NCBI GenBank assembly: GCA_002811645.1
Contig: PDIP01000263.1
Coordinates: forward strand, 1 to 47,702
Direction: 5' to 3'
Length of the DNA: 47,702 nucleotides
DNA from: Corallochytrium limacisporum
Lineage: Eukaryota; Opisthokonta
Each line of letters opens with the position of its first letter. The stretch's first letter is position 1. The notes under the pieces were generated by a model. The model ran no database searches and was not told the DNA's origin. It saw nothing but the letters and a program-made list of their open reading frames with translations. Of this stretch, positions 1 to 10,414 are shown piece after piece. Position numbers and translations under genes: made by a program.

Positions 1-652
1 GTTGGTTGGGAGGGGGGGGGTTGGGAGGGAGCGAAGTGCCAGGGACCGAGGTCCACCCGGAGCGTACAGGCCCTAACTGCTGTGGCCAGGGGCAAAGAAA
101 CCGGGAGAGTGGGGGAGCGCCAAGGCAGACGAAGAAACACAACGCATGAAATCCAACCCCCCCCCCCCCCTCCCCTTCGCTTCCCCCTTCCTTTCACTCA
201 CCTGCGGGATGCCCCGGGGCTACGATCTTTGTGCCCCGGACTCTCAACCAAACCCCATCCTCGCCAGGGAACCGGGGAGAAGAGGGGGAATGTTGGGTAC
301 GGCATCGGCAGGGGCTACCCCTCAGGCTGTCTTCGAGTCCATGTTATTGTTTTGTTGAGCCGGGGTTTGATATTATTGGCGGTGGCACATTAGGTACTTA
401 GTAAGTGAAAGGGATCGTTTTTGCTTCCTTTCAACATTGACCATTTCTGTGAGTTTTGTATAACCAGATCCACTAAGAAAATATGGGAATAACAGCTCGC
501 GTAGCAGCAAGTATTATATATTGTAGCAGTCTCAATCTGTGACATGGTCAGCGGTGGATAAACCTGAAAATTGCTTGGAAAAGGTCATGAAATAGGTTTT
601 CGGGTTCGGGAATAATTTGCTAGCTAGACATCTGTACATACAATCGGAAACC
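1..652. other. Gene-free 5' flank of the NRBP-like gene
   Basis: No convincing coding region lies here. The first 30 bases are G-rich and a run of more than ten C residues sits near 158-171. Two overlapping open frames in 82-393 are proline-rich only because they read through the C run. The last 250 bases are more AT-rich and probably contain the promoter and 5' untranslated region of the following kinase-like gene. No TATA box could be assigned. Confidence 0.5.
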
Positions 653-3322
653 ATGACTGAAGCAGACGACGAGAACAATGTCATTGAGGTTTCTCCCAAT
701 GAACGCTGGGAGAAGCTGAGCAAACGAGTGGCTACCAAGGACTCGTTAGGTATTGATCAGGCGCACCTTGCATTTGATACTGAAAATGGTATTGAAGTGG
801 TTTGGAACGAAATTTTACTCACAAATGCGCGTATGTCAAACGATAGCTTCGAAAAACTTACCAAGAAGTTTGAGACTATGGTAGGCCTTAGGCATAAAAT
901 TTTGGTAACATTTTACGATTTCTGGTATGATGACAAGACCAACAAATTCGTTCTCATTTCAGAACTGATGACCTCGGGATCATTGCGGGCCTATCTTCGA
1001 AAGAACATCGTGAGTAAGACACCGGAGGGTATGGCATCCCTTACACAACAGACCGAACGACGCCAGAAGAAAGTGTGGCTCCGCTGGTGCCGCCAGATCG
1101 TTAGTGCACTCAGCTACTTGCACAATCAGAAACCCCCGATCGTGCACGGTAACTTGAACATTGAGTCTGTTTTCGTCCAGCACAATGGGTATGTGAAAGT
1201 TGGAGCTGTCTGCCTAGATGACATCAATAGGTACGTTCGTAGTGTGCAGGATGCATCTCGGATGGTTTTCCTTGCGCCTGAACTTTATGACGGCGGAAAC
1301 TACACACCCAAGACTGATATATATCGCTTGGGCCTGGTCACGCTCGAGATGGTGACGCTGAGGAAGCCGTACGCAGAATTTGACACGTTAGCAGAAAAGC
1401 AACAGGCCATTCGCAGGGGAATAATGCCAGAGTGTCTGAACGAATTATCATGGAATGAGAATCTGTACGACTTTGTCCACTTGTGCCTGCAGACTGCTGA
1501 CAAACGTCCTACTGCGGACCGACTGATGTTCCACCCGTTTCTAATGAGCGACGTGGCCCCCCTGAAAACCTTAGTGGCACACGCGATTCTCAAGACCCAC
1601 ACCAATCTCCAGCGCTCCAACAACGAAAAATATGATCCGAAGAATGAGAATCTTCTGCCCTCGAAGATATTTGACTTCCTAGAAGAAGTGACCCAGGGCA
1701 TTTGGGGGTATCCCAAGAATATGGAGCATGACATTATTGAGGGTAATGAAGCAATGCGAGAGCAGGAGGCGCTGTACCACGCGGAAGTTCCACCCCAGGA
1801 GCTACATACAAGAGGGACGGAACCTGTGACCCCTGGCAGTGCATCCGTGCACCTGGGTACACCTTCAGAAGGAGCTGATAGCACAGGACCTGGGGTGGAA
1901 AGCTCAAAGATTTTAAACGCAGATGGGGTCAGTACGGAGGTTCTTGCGAGGACAGAAGCAATTGATAAGGGCAGACGACCGCATAACCTGCATGTGAACA
2001 TACCAAACAAGCGTGTTGTCGACAATGGCAAAGTGGAAGACTCACCAGCAGCAGCTATAGCCAATCTGAGGCGTGGTGAATCCAATGCTAGCCAGGACAG
2101 CAGGCGAACAGCCACCAGTCCACGCATGGGCAGTGATGCGGGAACACAGGGCACTTTGAGCAAGCCAGACACCCCAGGCACTGAATTAGACGTCAGTGGA
2201 CCTGTCGGAGATGGCACTTGTGCGGTTGAACAGTCCTTGTCGCATGTACCAGATTCGGACAAGAATCAATCAGTGGCAGCGCAGAATCATCCGGCACAGC
2301 CACATTCCGGCAGTACCGGGCCGCAGGTAGCCTACCGCCTACCGCTAAACGGTGGCGTGGATAGTAAAGGGTCCGGAAATGACCCAGACTCTGACGGCCA
2401 GAATGTGAGCGGTATTAACAGTGCGTCCTCTACTGAGCGTAGCCACGAGACAAACGACAATGTTGACAGCCGTGGCTCAATGACTGACCTCGCCGATGAC
2501 GGACCAATCGAGGAGGAAAAGCGAATGTCGCGCTTCATCCGGTGTCGTTACAAAGTCATGGACGAACTGGAGGCCGAAATGGTCGTGGAAGTGTGGTTCA
2601 CAGACGGCATGCTTCGTATCGTCAAGTTCAAGTACAATCGGGAGACTGATACACCGCTTGCTGTAGCCAAGGACATGGTGGCACAGAAATTGGTCACAAC
2701 GGAAGATGCCCAGAAGCTGACGGACAGCATTTACACCACCATAATGACCGCTGAGGCGACCAACACACCGGATAGTCCATCAAGTCACATCGTGTCCCGC
2801 CACGATTCGACTGCGGACAACTTGAGCGGGTACGCCATCATGCAGCTGCATGGTGGTGGGCAGCAGGGACAGCAAGCTCAGGCGCCGTCACGCTTTGCGG
2901 CTGTTGGCGGCCAACAGACTGCTGCGGGTGGACAGCAACAGACTACCAGCGGAGGTCAAGCAGTGGGTACGGGTTCGAATTCGACCAGTGCTTATTCCAC
3001 TCCGATCTCTGCCACCCCGACCGGCATGGACATGGGTCCGCCAAGCCTGCACAACACCCCTCCGAGCTCGCAGGGTTCGCTCACTACGGCACAGCTGCAG
3101 CAGGCAACCGGACTGCATTCGCAACAGCCGCAGCATCCACCATTGCAGCAGATGACACAACAGCAGCAGCCATCGTCAACGCAAGCTTCTGTGTCGTCGA
3201 TCGGTTCGGGTGGTTCGGGGATGCTCAGCGGCACGGCACCACAGCAGCCAAGTCCATTGTCCCAAGGTGGCACCACAGCTGCGGCATTGAGGCATGACTT
3301 GAGTGTGGACTCAAAGACGTGA
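653..3322 (+). CDS. NRBP1: NRBP-like (WNK-related) pseudokinase
   Basis: This 889-residue protein resembles nuclear receptor-binding protein, a catalytically dead relative of WNK kinases that acts as an adaptor in signalling and ubiquitination. The N-terminal SPNERWEK block and the kinase-like domain (about residues 40-300) follow NRBP. The VAIK lysine position reads VVWNE, the HRD loop reads HGN (about 162), and DFG is replaced by VGAVC (about 181), so phosphotransfer is not expected. APEL is retained near 207. A disordered Ser/Thr-rich linker follows. A conserved block at about 625-700 (with DTPLAVAKDMV) resembles the CCT domain of WNK and OSR1 kinases. The last 150 residues are Gln/Ser/Gly-rich. 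Animal NRBP1 is about 535 residues, so linker and tail are expanded. The start is the first ATG in frame; upstream in-frame codons lack ATG. It is convergent with DDX11, 60 bp away. Confidence 0.85.
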   Translation: MTEADDENNVIEVSPNERWEKLSKRVATKDSLGIDQAHLAFDTENGIEVVWNEILLTNARMSNDSFEKLTKKFETMVGLRHKILVTFYDFWYDDKTNKFVLISELMTSGSLRAYLRKNIVSKTPEGMASLTQQTERRQKKVWLRWCRQIVSALSYLHNQKPPIVHGNLNIESVFVQHNGYVKVGAVCLDDINRYVRSVQDASRMVFLAPELYDGGNYTPKTDIYRLGLVTLEMVTLRKPYAEFDTLAEKQQAIRRGIMPECLNELSWNENLYDFVHLCLQTADKRPTADRLMFHPFLMSDVAPLKTLVAHAILKTHTNLQRSNNEKYDPKNENLLPSKIFDFLEEVTQGIWGYPKNMEHDIIEGNEAMREQEALYHAEVPPQELHTRGTEPVTPGSASVHLGTPSEGADSTGPGVESSKILNADGVSTEVLARTEAIDKGRRPHNLHVNIPNKRVVDNGKVEDSPAAAIANLRRGESNASQDSRRTATSPRMGSDAGTQGTLSKPDTPGTELDVSGPVGDGTCAVEQSLSHVPDSDKNQSVAAQNHPAQPHSGSTGPQVAYRLPLNGGVDSKGSGNDPDSDGQNVSGINSASSTERSHETNDNVDSRGSMTDLADDGPIEEEKRMSRFIRCRYKVMDELEAEMVVEVWFTDGMLRIVKFKYNRETDTPLAVAKDMVAQKLVTTEDAQKLTDSIYTTIMTAEATNTPDSPSSHIVSRHDSTADNLSGYAIMQLHGGGQQGQQAQAPSRFAAVGGQQTAAGGQQQTTSGGQAVGTGSNSTSAYSTPISATPTGMDMGPPSLHNTPPSSQGSLTTAQLQQATGLHSQQPQHPPLQQMTQQQQPSSTQASVSSIGSGGSGMLSGTAPQQPSPLSQGGTTAAALRHDLSVDSKT

Positions 3323-3382
3323 AATAGTACTAGAATACAATTGCAATAGACTTTACTTCCCGATTTTAGATTGTTGCTGTCT

Positions 3383-6007
3383 TCAAGTTCGCTTCGCACA
3401 CCCAGCCCACCGCCTGAAGAACTGTGGCAGTTCGGTGACAGTGTCGTTGCCGTCTCTGGCGTTCAGCCGGGAGTCCTGCCTAAGCATCCAGCGTGGAATG
3501 TGGGCATGGATCGCCGGACGGTCGAAGCGCTCGTCCACAAGCAGGACGGCAGCGTAGTCGTTGCCGTGACGAATGGCGCGGCCGATGCTTTGGTTGACTG
3601 CCTTCATGGCCAGGGTTTGGATGTAGTTGCTGCGCGCGGCATCCATCTGCTTTTCAGTTGCATTTGGATGTTGTGTGCGGTGCTTCTTTTCCAGGTGTTT
3701 GAGCATTTCCCGCATTTCCACGCTCCTCAGGTTCGGGTAGGGCATGCCCATGACTATGACTGCACGGGCAAGCTCATCCTTGAAGTTGATTCCCTCACTC
3801 AATTTGCCGCCCGTGACGGCCAACAGCACGCCGCCGCGCTGGCGGTTGACCTGCAGACTGATTGGAGCATTGGGATCTGCGTAGGTGTTGCGAATAGCTT
3901 CCGAATAGGCCCGCACTGTCGCATCAACACCAGTGCCAGCGGCCTCCTGGAAAACTGCCTTGTACTGTGTGATCATCTTCAGAATGCCAGATGCCTCCCA
4001 GGCATTGCAATAGGATGCCAGTTCGGAGTACGACTGAAAAAAAACCACTACACCGTCCGGAGTGGTTTGACAGACGCGAAGGAGGAGCTGTCCACTGCCG
4101 CGTACAATAGCTGGGTGGCGGCGGTCCTGATATCCAAAAGTTAGCTTCACGCCTTGCATACTGGAGACCAGTCGCAAGTGGATGCGCTCATGATTCGCGA
4201 CATGACCGGCAGCAAAGTGTCGCACTTGAAGGGGGCCAGTAACTGTTGCGTTCTTGTTCATCGACTGCACTTCGGCTTCCTCGATGAGGTCGGTAATTTC
4301 AGAGATAGGACTCATAGTGCCGCCGGCCAGGACTACCGCGCGAGCCTCCGATACAAGCTGATGTAAAGGCTCCGCGGGGTTGAGCAATACAAAGCGGAGC
4401 ACTGTGTTCGGCGGCTGACTGGCCACCACCTTGGCCGCAACAATACCCCGCACCCCATTGCGGCGGTCCAAGGCCTGCATAAAGGCTTCAATCTCATGAA
4501 ATGGGTAACGAGACGAGGTCGCCTTGCCGCGAGTCTTCTCTTCCTGTTCCCGGAGCCGTGTTACGAATCCGAGAAGTTTTCGTTTGATGTTCGATTCGCG
4601 TAAGAAGTTGAGGAGTTTTGGGAGATTTATAGAGTCTAGACGTGCCTCACTCAGGAAATTTGCCACAGAGTATACTTTCTCGTCTTCTGATCCGTCGCGT
4701 GCTAGGCGCTTACAGAATGTCAACAATCTTTTGATGGTCATTTCTAGAGTTGCGATCATTGTTGAGGTATGGTGTCCGAAACGAGTGTCGTATTTGTCTG
4801 CGTACAGTTTTAAAGTTTCAAGCCCTTCTCGTAGAACAGAACTACGAATGTGTGCACTATGTAGAGATCGAATCATGTCTAGCATATTATGGGCTTCATC
4901 AACAAGCACGACCTTGCCCTTGAGATCCAGTCCGAGGGATCGGCGCGTGTTTGCGTGTAGAAGGGTTGCATGGGGTAGCGCAATGATTTGTGCAAATGGC
5001 ACTGAACGACGAGATGCAAAATATGGACAGCTGTCTCGATCTTTGCCCAGTCCAACCACGTCCTCGATGTCACGTGGTTGACTCAGCACTGAATGTACCA
5101 TTGCACCCTGTCCGTTGCAGCAACCTTTGCCTTTTGGAAGATAGGAGCATCCCTTTGTGCCGTCCTTTTTGCCTCCGTCAGTACCATATCGCCCCACAAG
5201 GTCGCTACATGTGTCAGCTTGTATTTGCTCATTGCCAATCTTGCGAACTACGGGATGGATACACAAGTACTTGCGACTGGCTAAGGTTGTGACCCGCATT
5301 TTCCGACCCAGTGGATTGTTTGACAACTCCTCAATAAATTGTGTGATCTGTGAATGGGTTCTGGTGGAAAAGATGATACCGGGTGTGGCGACGGTCTCGC
5401 CGCCATCGTCATGAATCATGTCCTCTTCTCCATCGCTGGCGCCGGAGTCAGGTGGCGACGAGTCGTACTCCACTACTGTTGCTCTCTTCTTTCCAGTAGT
5501 TAACCGTTCACTGGATCTCTTTAAAGATCCTGAGGGATCCCTCTCTACTTTGAGTCGTGCAAACATGGCCTCAGTATCTTCCAATTTTTTCTTCATCGCG
5601 TACCGGCGTTCCTCAATCACGGACTCTTCCTTCTTCTTGACAAAATCCGTAACCCAGTCAGGTAGTTCATCGTCATCACTACTTTTGCTCGCTTTGACAG
5701 ACTGTTTGACGTCTGCCTCGGGTGCTGCTTGCAACCCATCTCCAAAGCCTTGCTTGATCCGCTGTGCATGATGCTCAAACCAAAGACAGCTGCTGGCGAT
5801 TAATGTCTGTGACTTACCAGTTCCCGTGGGGCTCTCCACAATGGTAAGTCCACCTTGTTCAAGACCATTGTATATCTCATGCATTAATTTCCTCTGCAAA
5901 GGATAAGGCTCAAATGGAAATGGCCAATCTCCTTCAATAGGCGGTGCTGACAGCCCACCTGTGTCCTTCAAATCGGCCTCAACCCATGTTTGTGATACGC
6001 TGGGCAT
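3383..6007 (-). CDS. DDX11: DDX11/CHL1-type iron-sulfur DNA helicase
   Basis: An 874-residue superfamily 2, XPD/FANCJ-family 5'-3' DNA helicase of the CHL1/DDX11 type. In fungi and animals this enzyme supports sister-chromatid cohesion and replication-fork passage in the nucleus. Visible motifs, in order: Walker A SPTGTGKSQT (residues 59-68), the iron-sulfur cysteines between about 245 and 335 (LCIH, TCSD, KGCSYL/GCCNG, SCPYF), the DEAHN box (about 369), a C-terminal GGKLSEGINF motif and QSIGRAIRHG motif VI (about 807). Length is close to the human 906 residues. The whole frame is open with no intron. The start is an ATG that places Walker A at the usual distance from the N-terminus. An acidic spacer carries DDDE and SPPDSGASDGEED stretches before the iron-sulfur region. 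Confidence 0.93.
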   Translation of the reverse strand: MPSVSQTWVEADLKDTGGLSAPPIEGDWPFPFEPYPLQRKLMHEIYNGLEQGGLTIVESPTGTGKSQTLIASSCLWFEHHAQRIKQGFGDGLQAAPEADVKQSVKASKSSDDDELPDWVTDFVKKKEESVIEERRYAMKKKLEDTEAMFARLKVERDPSGSLKRSSERLTTGKKRATVVEYDSSPPDSGASDGEEDMIHDDGGETVATPGIIFSTRTHSQITQFIEELSNNPLGRKMRVTTLASRKYLCIHPVVRKIGNEQIQADTCSDLVGRYGTDGGKKDGTKGCSYLPKGKGCCNGQGAMVHSVLSQPRDIEDVVGLGKDRDSCPYFASRRSVPFAQIIALPHATLLHANTRRSLGLDLKGKVVLVDEAHNMLDMIRSLHSAHIRSSVLREGLETLKLYADKYDTRFGHHTSTMIATLEMTIKRLLTFCKRLARDGSEDEKVYSVANFLSEARLDSINLPKLLNFLRESNIKRKLLGFVTRLREQEEKTRGKATSSRYPFHEIEAFMQALDRRNGVRGIVAAKVVASQPPNTVLRFVLLNPAEPLHQLVSEARAVVLAGGTMSPISEITDLIEEAEVQSMNKNATVTGPLQVRHFAAGHVANHERIHLRLVSSMQGVKLTFGYQDRRHPAIVRGSGQLLLRVCQTTPDGVVVFFQSYSELASYCNAWEASGILKMITQYKAVFQEAAGTGVDATVRAYSEAIRNTYADPNAPISLQVNRQRGGVLLAVTGGKLSEGINFKDELARAVIVMGMPYPNLRSVEMREMLKHLEKKHRTQHPNATEKQMDAARSNYIQTLAMKAVNQSIGRAIRHGNDYAAVLLVDERFDRPAIHAHIPRWMLRQDSRLNARDGNDTVTELPQFFRRWAGCAKRT

Positions 6008-6447
6008 GATCTTGGTCTAGATCCATAGCACTGGCAGCAAAAGGTGGTTCATGATATTTTTCCCATTATTTATTTCGGGCAGATTTCTAAGGAAGATCCC
6101 GAAACGATGCCACAGATTTTGTCATCATACTTCAAATACCCCACTACAGCGTCTCATTGTCGGCGGCTCCCGGCTATCCTTGCACCACCGTCTACTTTGA
6201 GAATTTCGCGCCCGTTTCTAGAACGGGGAGGAAGGGGTGTGGGGACGGGTCTGGGGGCTGGGTAGTTGTATTCCAGTACAAATACTATGAAAAATGAGAT
6301 TTTTGGACACCGGTCCGGATCTCAGGTGCGGGGTCCGGGCAGGGGAAGCATGCAACGATGGGTGGGTCTGTGTAATTGAAATACTAAGAGTAAGATGGTG
6401 TGCAAAGTGACAACTCGACGGTTGGAAAGTCATCAGGCGTCACCTCG
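6008..6447. other. Intergenic region upstream of DDX11
   Basis: This region lies between two minus-strand genes and should contain the DDX11 promoter and the 3' untranslated region of the thioesterase gene. It has a G-rich stretch near 6225-6262. I see no RNA gene or further reading frame with family resemblance. Confidence 0.5.
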
Positions 6448-7227
6448 TCACAACTGACTCTGGGGGACAATATACAGGCATTCGCAAGTGGCAAATACAA
6501 CCTCTTCGCCACCCCCATCCGAACTGGCCATTCCGGGTGGACCGGGTACCGGAGCCTTGGTCACCCCTTCAGCCTTCATGTAGCACTTGCTCGGATGGCC
6601 ATAGGGCTCAATGCGACGTGCCCTGTACACCAGCACACTCTTTGTCGGTGCAGGCCTTTTAAACACCGTGTTAAGATATACTGTAAAGGTTGGTTTTCGT
6701 AAGGATTGGATGGACAAGCAGCCGGTGACTTCGTCAAAGAACATGGCCGTCACCCCGCCGTGGAGGACTCCCGGATGACCAGCACATCCTTCTCCCACAG
6801 AAAGCACAAAAGCGCACTCACTGTGCTCCTCCCCCCTTTCGCCAGTAAATTCCCGATGGAATATCCTCAGATATGTGATGCCATCCATTTGTTTCGTGGG
6901 ATGATCCGCAAAATTGAGACCGGTGTACAGGGCATGCTTGGTTTCGTCGGGAATGAAGTATGGATCCCGGAAGGGACGCCATCCATTGGCAAGGGCTTCC
7001 TCGCTGGTAAATTCTGATAGAGCCTCTGACAATCCGGGAACGTCGCGTCCGTCCTCATACTTTGAGAGCAGGTTGATGTCGAGAGAGGCGCCCTCTTTCA
7101 GTGGTGGCGCTGCTTTTGCTGACATCTGTCCGCTCATCCTTGCTGTTGAAGTCAATAACCCTCTCTTCCAGCCCACCGCAAGTGGTCGCAAACTTAGTCG
7201 AAGAAGGCGCGTGTGCAATCCGAGCAT
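6448..7227 (-). CDS. PaaI/THEM4-like hot-dog thioesterase, probably mitochondrial
   Basis: A 259-residue hot-dog-fold acyl-CoA thioesterase of the PaaI/THEM4-5 group, which hydrolyses acyl-CoA to free acid and CoA. The signature is GHPGVLHGGVTAMFFDEVTG (about residues 147-166), including the HGG loop and the following acidic residue expected at the active site. A later strand reads PTFTVYLNTVFKRPAP, as in this family. The first 30 residues are Arg/Leu/Ser-rich without acidic residues (RLLRLSLRPLAVGWKRGLL), a typical mitochondrial presequence, supporting the ATG chosen. Length is near the human THEM4 value (about 240). Substrate preference cannot be read from sequence. It is followed by DDX11 on the same strand after 440 bp, too far for a shared transcript to be assumed. 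Confidence 0.8.
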   Translation of the reverse strand: MLGLHTRLLRLSLRPLAVGWKRGLLTSTARMSGQMSAKAAPPLKEGASLDINLLSKYEDGRDVPGLSEALSEFTSEEALANGWRPFRDPYFIPDETKHALYTGLNFADHPTKQMDGITYLRIFHREFTGERGEEHSECAFVLSVGEGCAGHPGVLHGGVTAMFFDEVTGCLSIQSLRKPTFTVYLNTVFKRPAPTKSVLVYRARRIEPYGHPSKCYMKAEGVTKAPVPGPPGMASSDGGGEEVVFATCECLYIVPQSQL

Positions 7228-7815
7228 GTGCCAGACAGTGGATATCGGGTATCAATGCCCACTTTTGCAAGTCCACAGGCAAGCCAGTTTTCAATGCCCG
7301 ATGCTCAACTGGAGGATCCAAAACTTAAATACCTGCTCCAACCTAGGTGGGTCAGAGACGCTCTTGAGTTGCTGACTTGTCCGGCACATACATACTCAAC
7401 GGTTTCCGTATGCCAACCAAACGTTCATGTGCAGGTCAATCTGACTCCCAGGGACAGCTACCAAACCCCCGTTTGACGATCGGCCGCCTTGAGCCCGTCG
7501 TACGGTTGGCTGTGCGAGGGAGGGTGGCTTTTGGTAGTGGGAAATGTCCTGGTTTTTGAGGGACCTATCTGACGAGAAAAGAAGGAGCTCGAATCAGCAG
7601 ATAACTGCCACTGGTAGAACGTTTGCGAATCCCTATTTATGGCTATTGACCAGCTGTGACCCTCTGCTGTGGTTTAGGTATACGGAACAAGGGGAGAGGG
7701 GGGGGGGCGGGGGGTTGGACAGAAACTTGGGCCGGTGAGAGGGCGTAAGAGGAATATTGACTATGGAAACCCAAGCCCACTCGTGACGCGATATCACGGT
7801 CGCACGATGGGACAG

Positions 7816-7845
7816 AAAAGCCCCCCCCCGGGGGGGGGGCTTTTT
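7816..7845. repeat. C9/G10 inverted repeat (near-perfect palindrome)
   Basis: Nine C residues (7821-7829) are followed directly by ten G residues (7830-7839). The flanks are complementary: AAAAG on the left and CTTTTTT on the right. The arms are therefore about 14 bases with no real loop. It could form a cruciform or G-quadruplex/i-motif, or it could mark an assembly join at a homopolymer. Confidence 0.9.
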
Positions 7846-8173
7846 TAAGCGCTATACGGTACTACCACTATGGAAACAATGTCCCAAGGTTCTTACTCCT
7901 CCCAGGCTGTTAATGTGCCACATACACAACTTGGGAACGAAAGCGCACGGCATTCCTTGTCCAACGTTACATCGTCCCGGCGAGCCATGTCGTACTCCAT
8001 AGTCGTTATGAGTTCTTGTCTTATCAGTGGTATTGAATCTCATTCGAACATGGTAGGAGCATCATCGTAGTAGCCAGCTGCTGGCAACTTCTGCACATGC
8101 CGCAATTACCGCAAGTTTTGCAACCAACAGGGCTTCGTATCCTATTTACAGTCATAATGGACGAGTTTGTGCG

Positions 8174-8187
8174 TGGGTGCGCACCCA
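8174..8187. repeat. 14-base perfect palindrome
   Basis: TGGGTGCGCACCCA reads the same on both strands. It lies in the gene-free region between the thioesterase and PLCG genes. It could be a dimeric factor binding site, but a single copy is weak evidence. Confidence 0.5.
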
Positions 8188-9394
8188 TCTTTGTGGGCAT
8201 GGCAATATGTTTACCCGGACAGGAGGTTGGGTAGCATACCCAGAGCATTCGACATGGCCATCTTCATCTAGATCAAATCGGTGAATCTACTGAATGACTG
8301 ATTCGGAATGTGTTATGTGCGCGGTGCAGTAGAAATGTGAGGCTGGGGGATGTAGACTGTGCTGACATATGCAGCACGAAAGATCTTACCTTTCCTCCCT
8401 CTTTGCCGTCGCTACATTCCCCTCACCGGAACGTTGTCAGTAACGAACACACTGCAGAGTTTCGTTGCTTTTGTTGATGCAATACTTGGTCCATTTCACC
8501 TGCCACTCCTCTGTGCATTGTTAAGACGGAGCCAGATTTTCCTGTCGCGAACAATTAGGATCCTAATTGTTCAGGGACCAACGGGAACAGGTGGTGTTTG
8601 GAAGCGCAACAGATGGGATCCACCAGTGGCTTCACCACCAAGGCGTGTAGCACACTAAGAAAGGAACGCCGGAGACAAAGAACGAAAGGACACCTGGGTG
8701 TGTTTGGATTGCTAAGAATTGATAGAATGTAAAGTGGCAGGAACACACTCAGAGACCGCAATGGCGGAGAAAAAGTCCATGCCCCTCCCCCCCCCCAACC
8801 GCCGCAGGGGGAATCATGACTCTAACAAATGGACGGCAAAGATCTATACTTAATGTACTACACAATTTCTATGATTCTCTGGAAGTAGCATGGTGGTGGA
8901 TGCAACTTGTGGTAAGCACACCTCTCGCACCGGAGACGGGTGGACGACCGCCCGCGCCACCGCATTTTTGACAGCCCCGGCCCCACCAGCCCCAAAGGAC
9001 GCGGTGATGAAATTTCAACACCAAACAGAAATTTGAATACCAAAAAGTGCTGAGTGAAAAATTCCTCAGACTTGGTCTCGCTAGTGCTCCAAGTACGCGA
9101 TGATGCACACCAATGACATTTTGCTTCCACCCCCTTTTGGCCCCTGGATGTCCTTTCTCGCAAAATCCGGGGTAGCGGGCCACGCAAGCCACGCTGGCAG
9201 ATGGCTTTTGGTGTGTAGTTGGTGTCCAGAGAGTGTGTCGGGACGGAGAACTCTGGTCTGACACTTGTTCGGAACGGAACCCCGAGTGTTCACGGACGCA
9301 CACGCGCACATCTAGAGGTTCGGAGACACCTATAACCCGGTGTATTCGCTCAGGGAACGGAGTGGGCCAGTGCCCGATCGGATTCGTGTTTCTA

Positions 9395-9480
9395 CGTGTG
9401 TGAGGTGTGTGTGGGTGTGGGTATGGGTAATATGGGTATGGGTGTGTGTGTGTGTGTGCGTGCGTGCGTGTGTGTGTTGT
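9395..9480. repeat. GT-rich microsatellite
   Basis: An imperfect run of GT dinucleotides interrupted by GGGTAT and GC units, densest at 9441-9478. It is about 0.95 kb upstream of the PLCG start. Alternating purine-pyrimidine tracts of this kind can adopt Z-DNA. No coding role. Confidence 0.85.
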
Positions 9481-10414
9481 CCGAGGCCGGAGTGAGCAAC
9501 AACAAAGAGAGCATAGCGGAAACAGGGGCGACGAAATGCTAGAGAACCCCTTGAGAAAATGAGGACACACGACGACTGCCGGAGGTCCCCCCCCCCCCAC
9601 ACACACACCCCATGGCGGAGATGCTGGCGTACTGGCCGGGGTGCTCAAGGATCAATAGAGAAAATATGCAAAGGAGAGCGGGCAGGTGGTGCAGGGTAAA
9701 AAGAAAGAAAGGGGGGGTGGAAGGAAAAATCGTGTACACAGAGAGGGGCGAGGGCCGATGAAACTCGAAAGAGTAGCGGGCCTTAGGTGCGCGTCTGGGG
9801 TCGAGGAGGAGGGTAAATTCTGTGTTATTATTTCCGAAGCCCCGGAGGCCCCTTTATTTTAATATACAAAGCGCAGTGGTTTCGGCCCTTTAAGCAGCCC
9901 TTGTGCCTGATGGTGGTATACCGCTTTTGGCACTGTGCAAGATAGAGGGCCGCGTAGAATTACGTACGATTGTACCAGCACAAGGCCTGTCAGCGCGCTT
10001 CAATGGGAGCTTCTCGGCTGTATGTGAGAGTTCGGGGCTCCGATGTGATGATACGTTGGTGGCAGATGTGTGGCTTGTATTATCCAATATTTCCGGTGTT
10101 TGCTTTTCTGGGCACTTTCTTCGTTGTGTTATGGATTTGAAGGGCAACGGTATCTGTACAAAGGAGAAAATCTCTGCCGTCCACGGACAAATGTAGGCTA
10201 CTTGGGACTCTAACGGTCGTCTTACAACGCGCAGTCTGAAGACTGTAGATATGAACCAGCAGGACCTAATCGGGTCCCGCTTACCTTTCACGAGCATATG
10301 CTTTAAAGGACGGAATGATAATTAACGCGGGGATGATGTTCGATCCTTCGTAAGGGACCACTCTTGGTAATGGCTGCATTGTTTTAAGCATAGTAATTTT
10401 AGTAGACTGCCAAA

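Larger units (their letters stand above)
7228..10414. other. Large gene-free region between divergent thioesterase and PLCG genes
   Basis: About 3.2 kb separate two divergently transcribed genes. It should hold both promoters. It contains G/C homopolymer runs (near 7690-7712, 7821-7839, 8783-8795 and 9588-9598), a GT-rich microsatellite and a 14-base perfect palindrome at 8174-8187. Open frames are short, biased by the repeats and without recognisable domains. No tRNA or other known RNA is apparent. Confidence 0.5.

Noticed and set aside
82-393. Proline-rich 103-codon open frame near the window start
   Set aside because: It begins at a non-ATG codon and its proline run simply translates a C homopolymer; no domain or conserved feature.
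1300-2262. 320-codon minus-strand frame inside the NRBP-like gene
   Set aside because: Lies entirely opposite a well-supported coding sequence and has Ser/Arg/Leu bias typical of a shadow frame.
3371-4144. 257-codon plus-strand frame opposite DDX11
   Set aside because: It overlaps the conserved helicase C-terminal motifs on the other strand and has no domain of its own.
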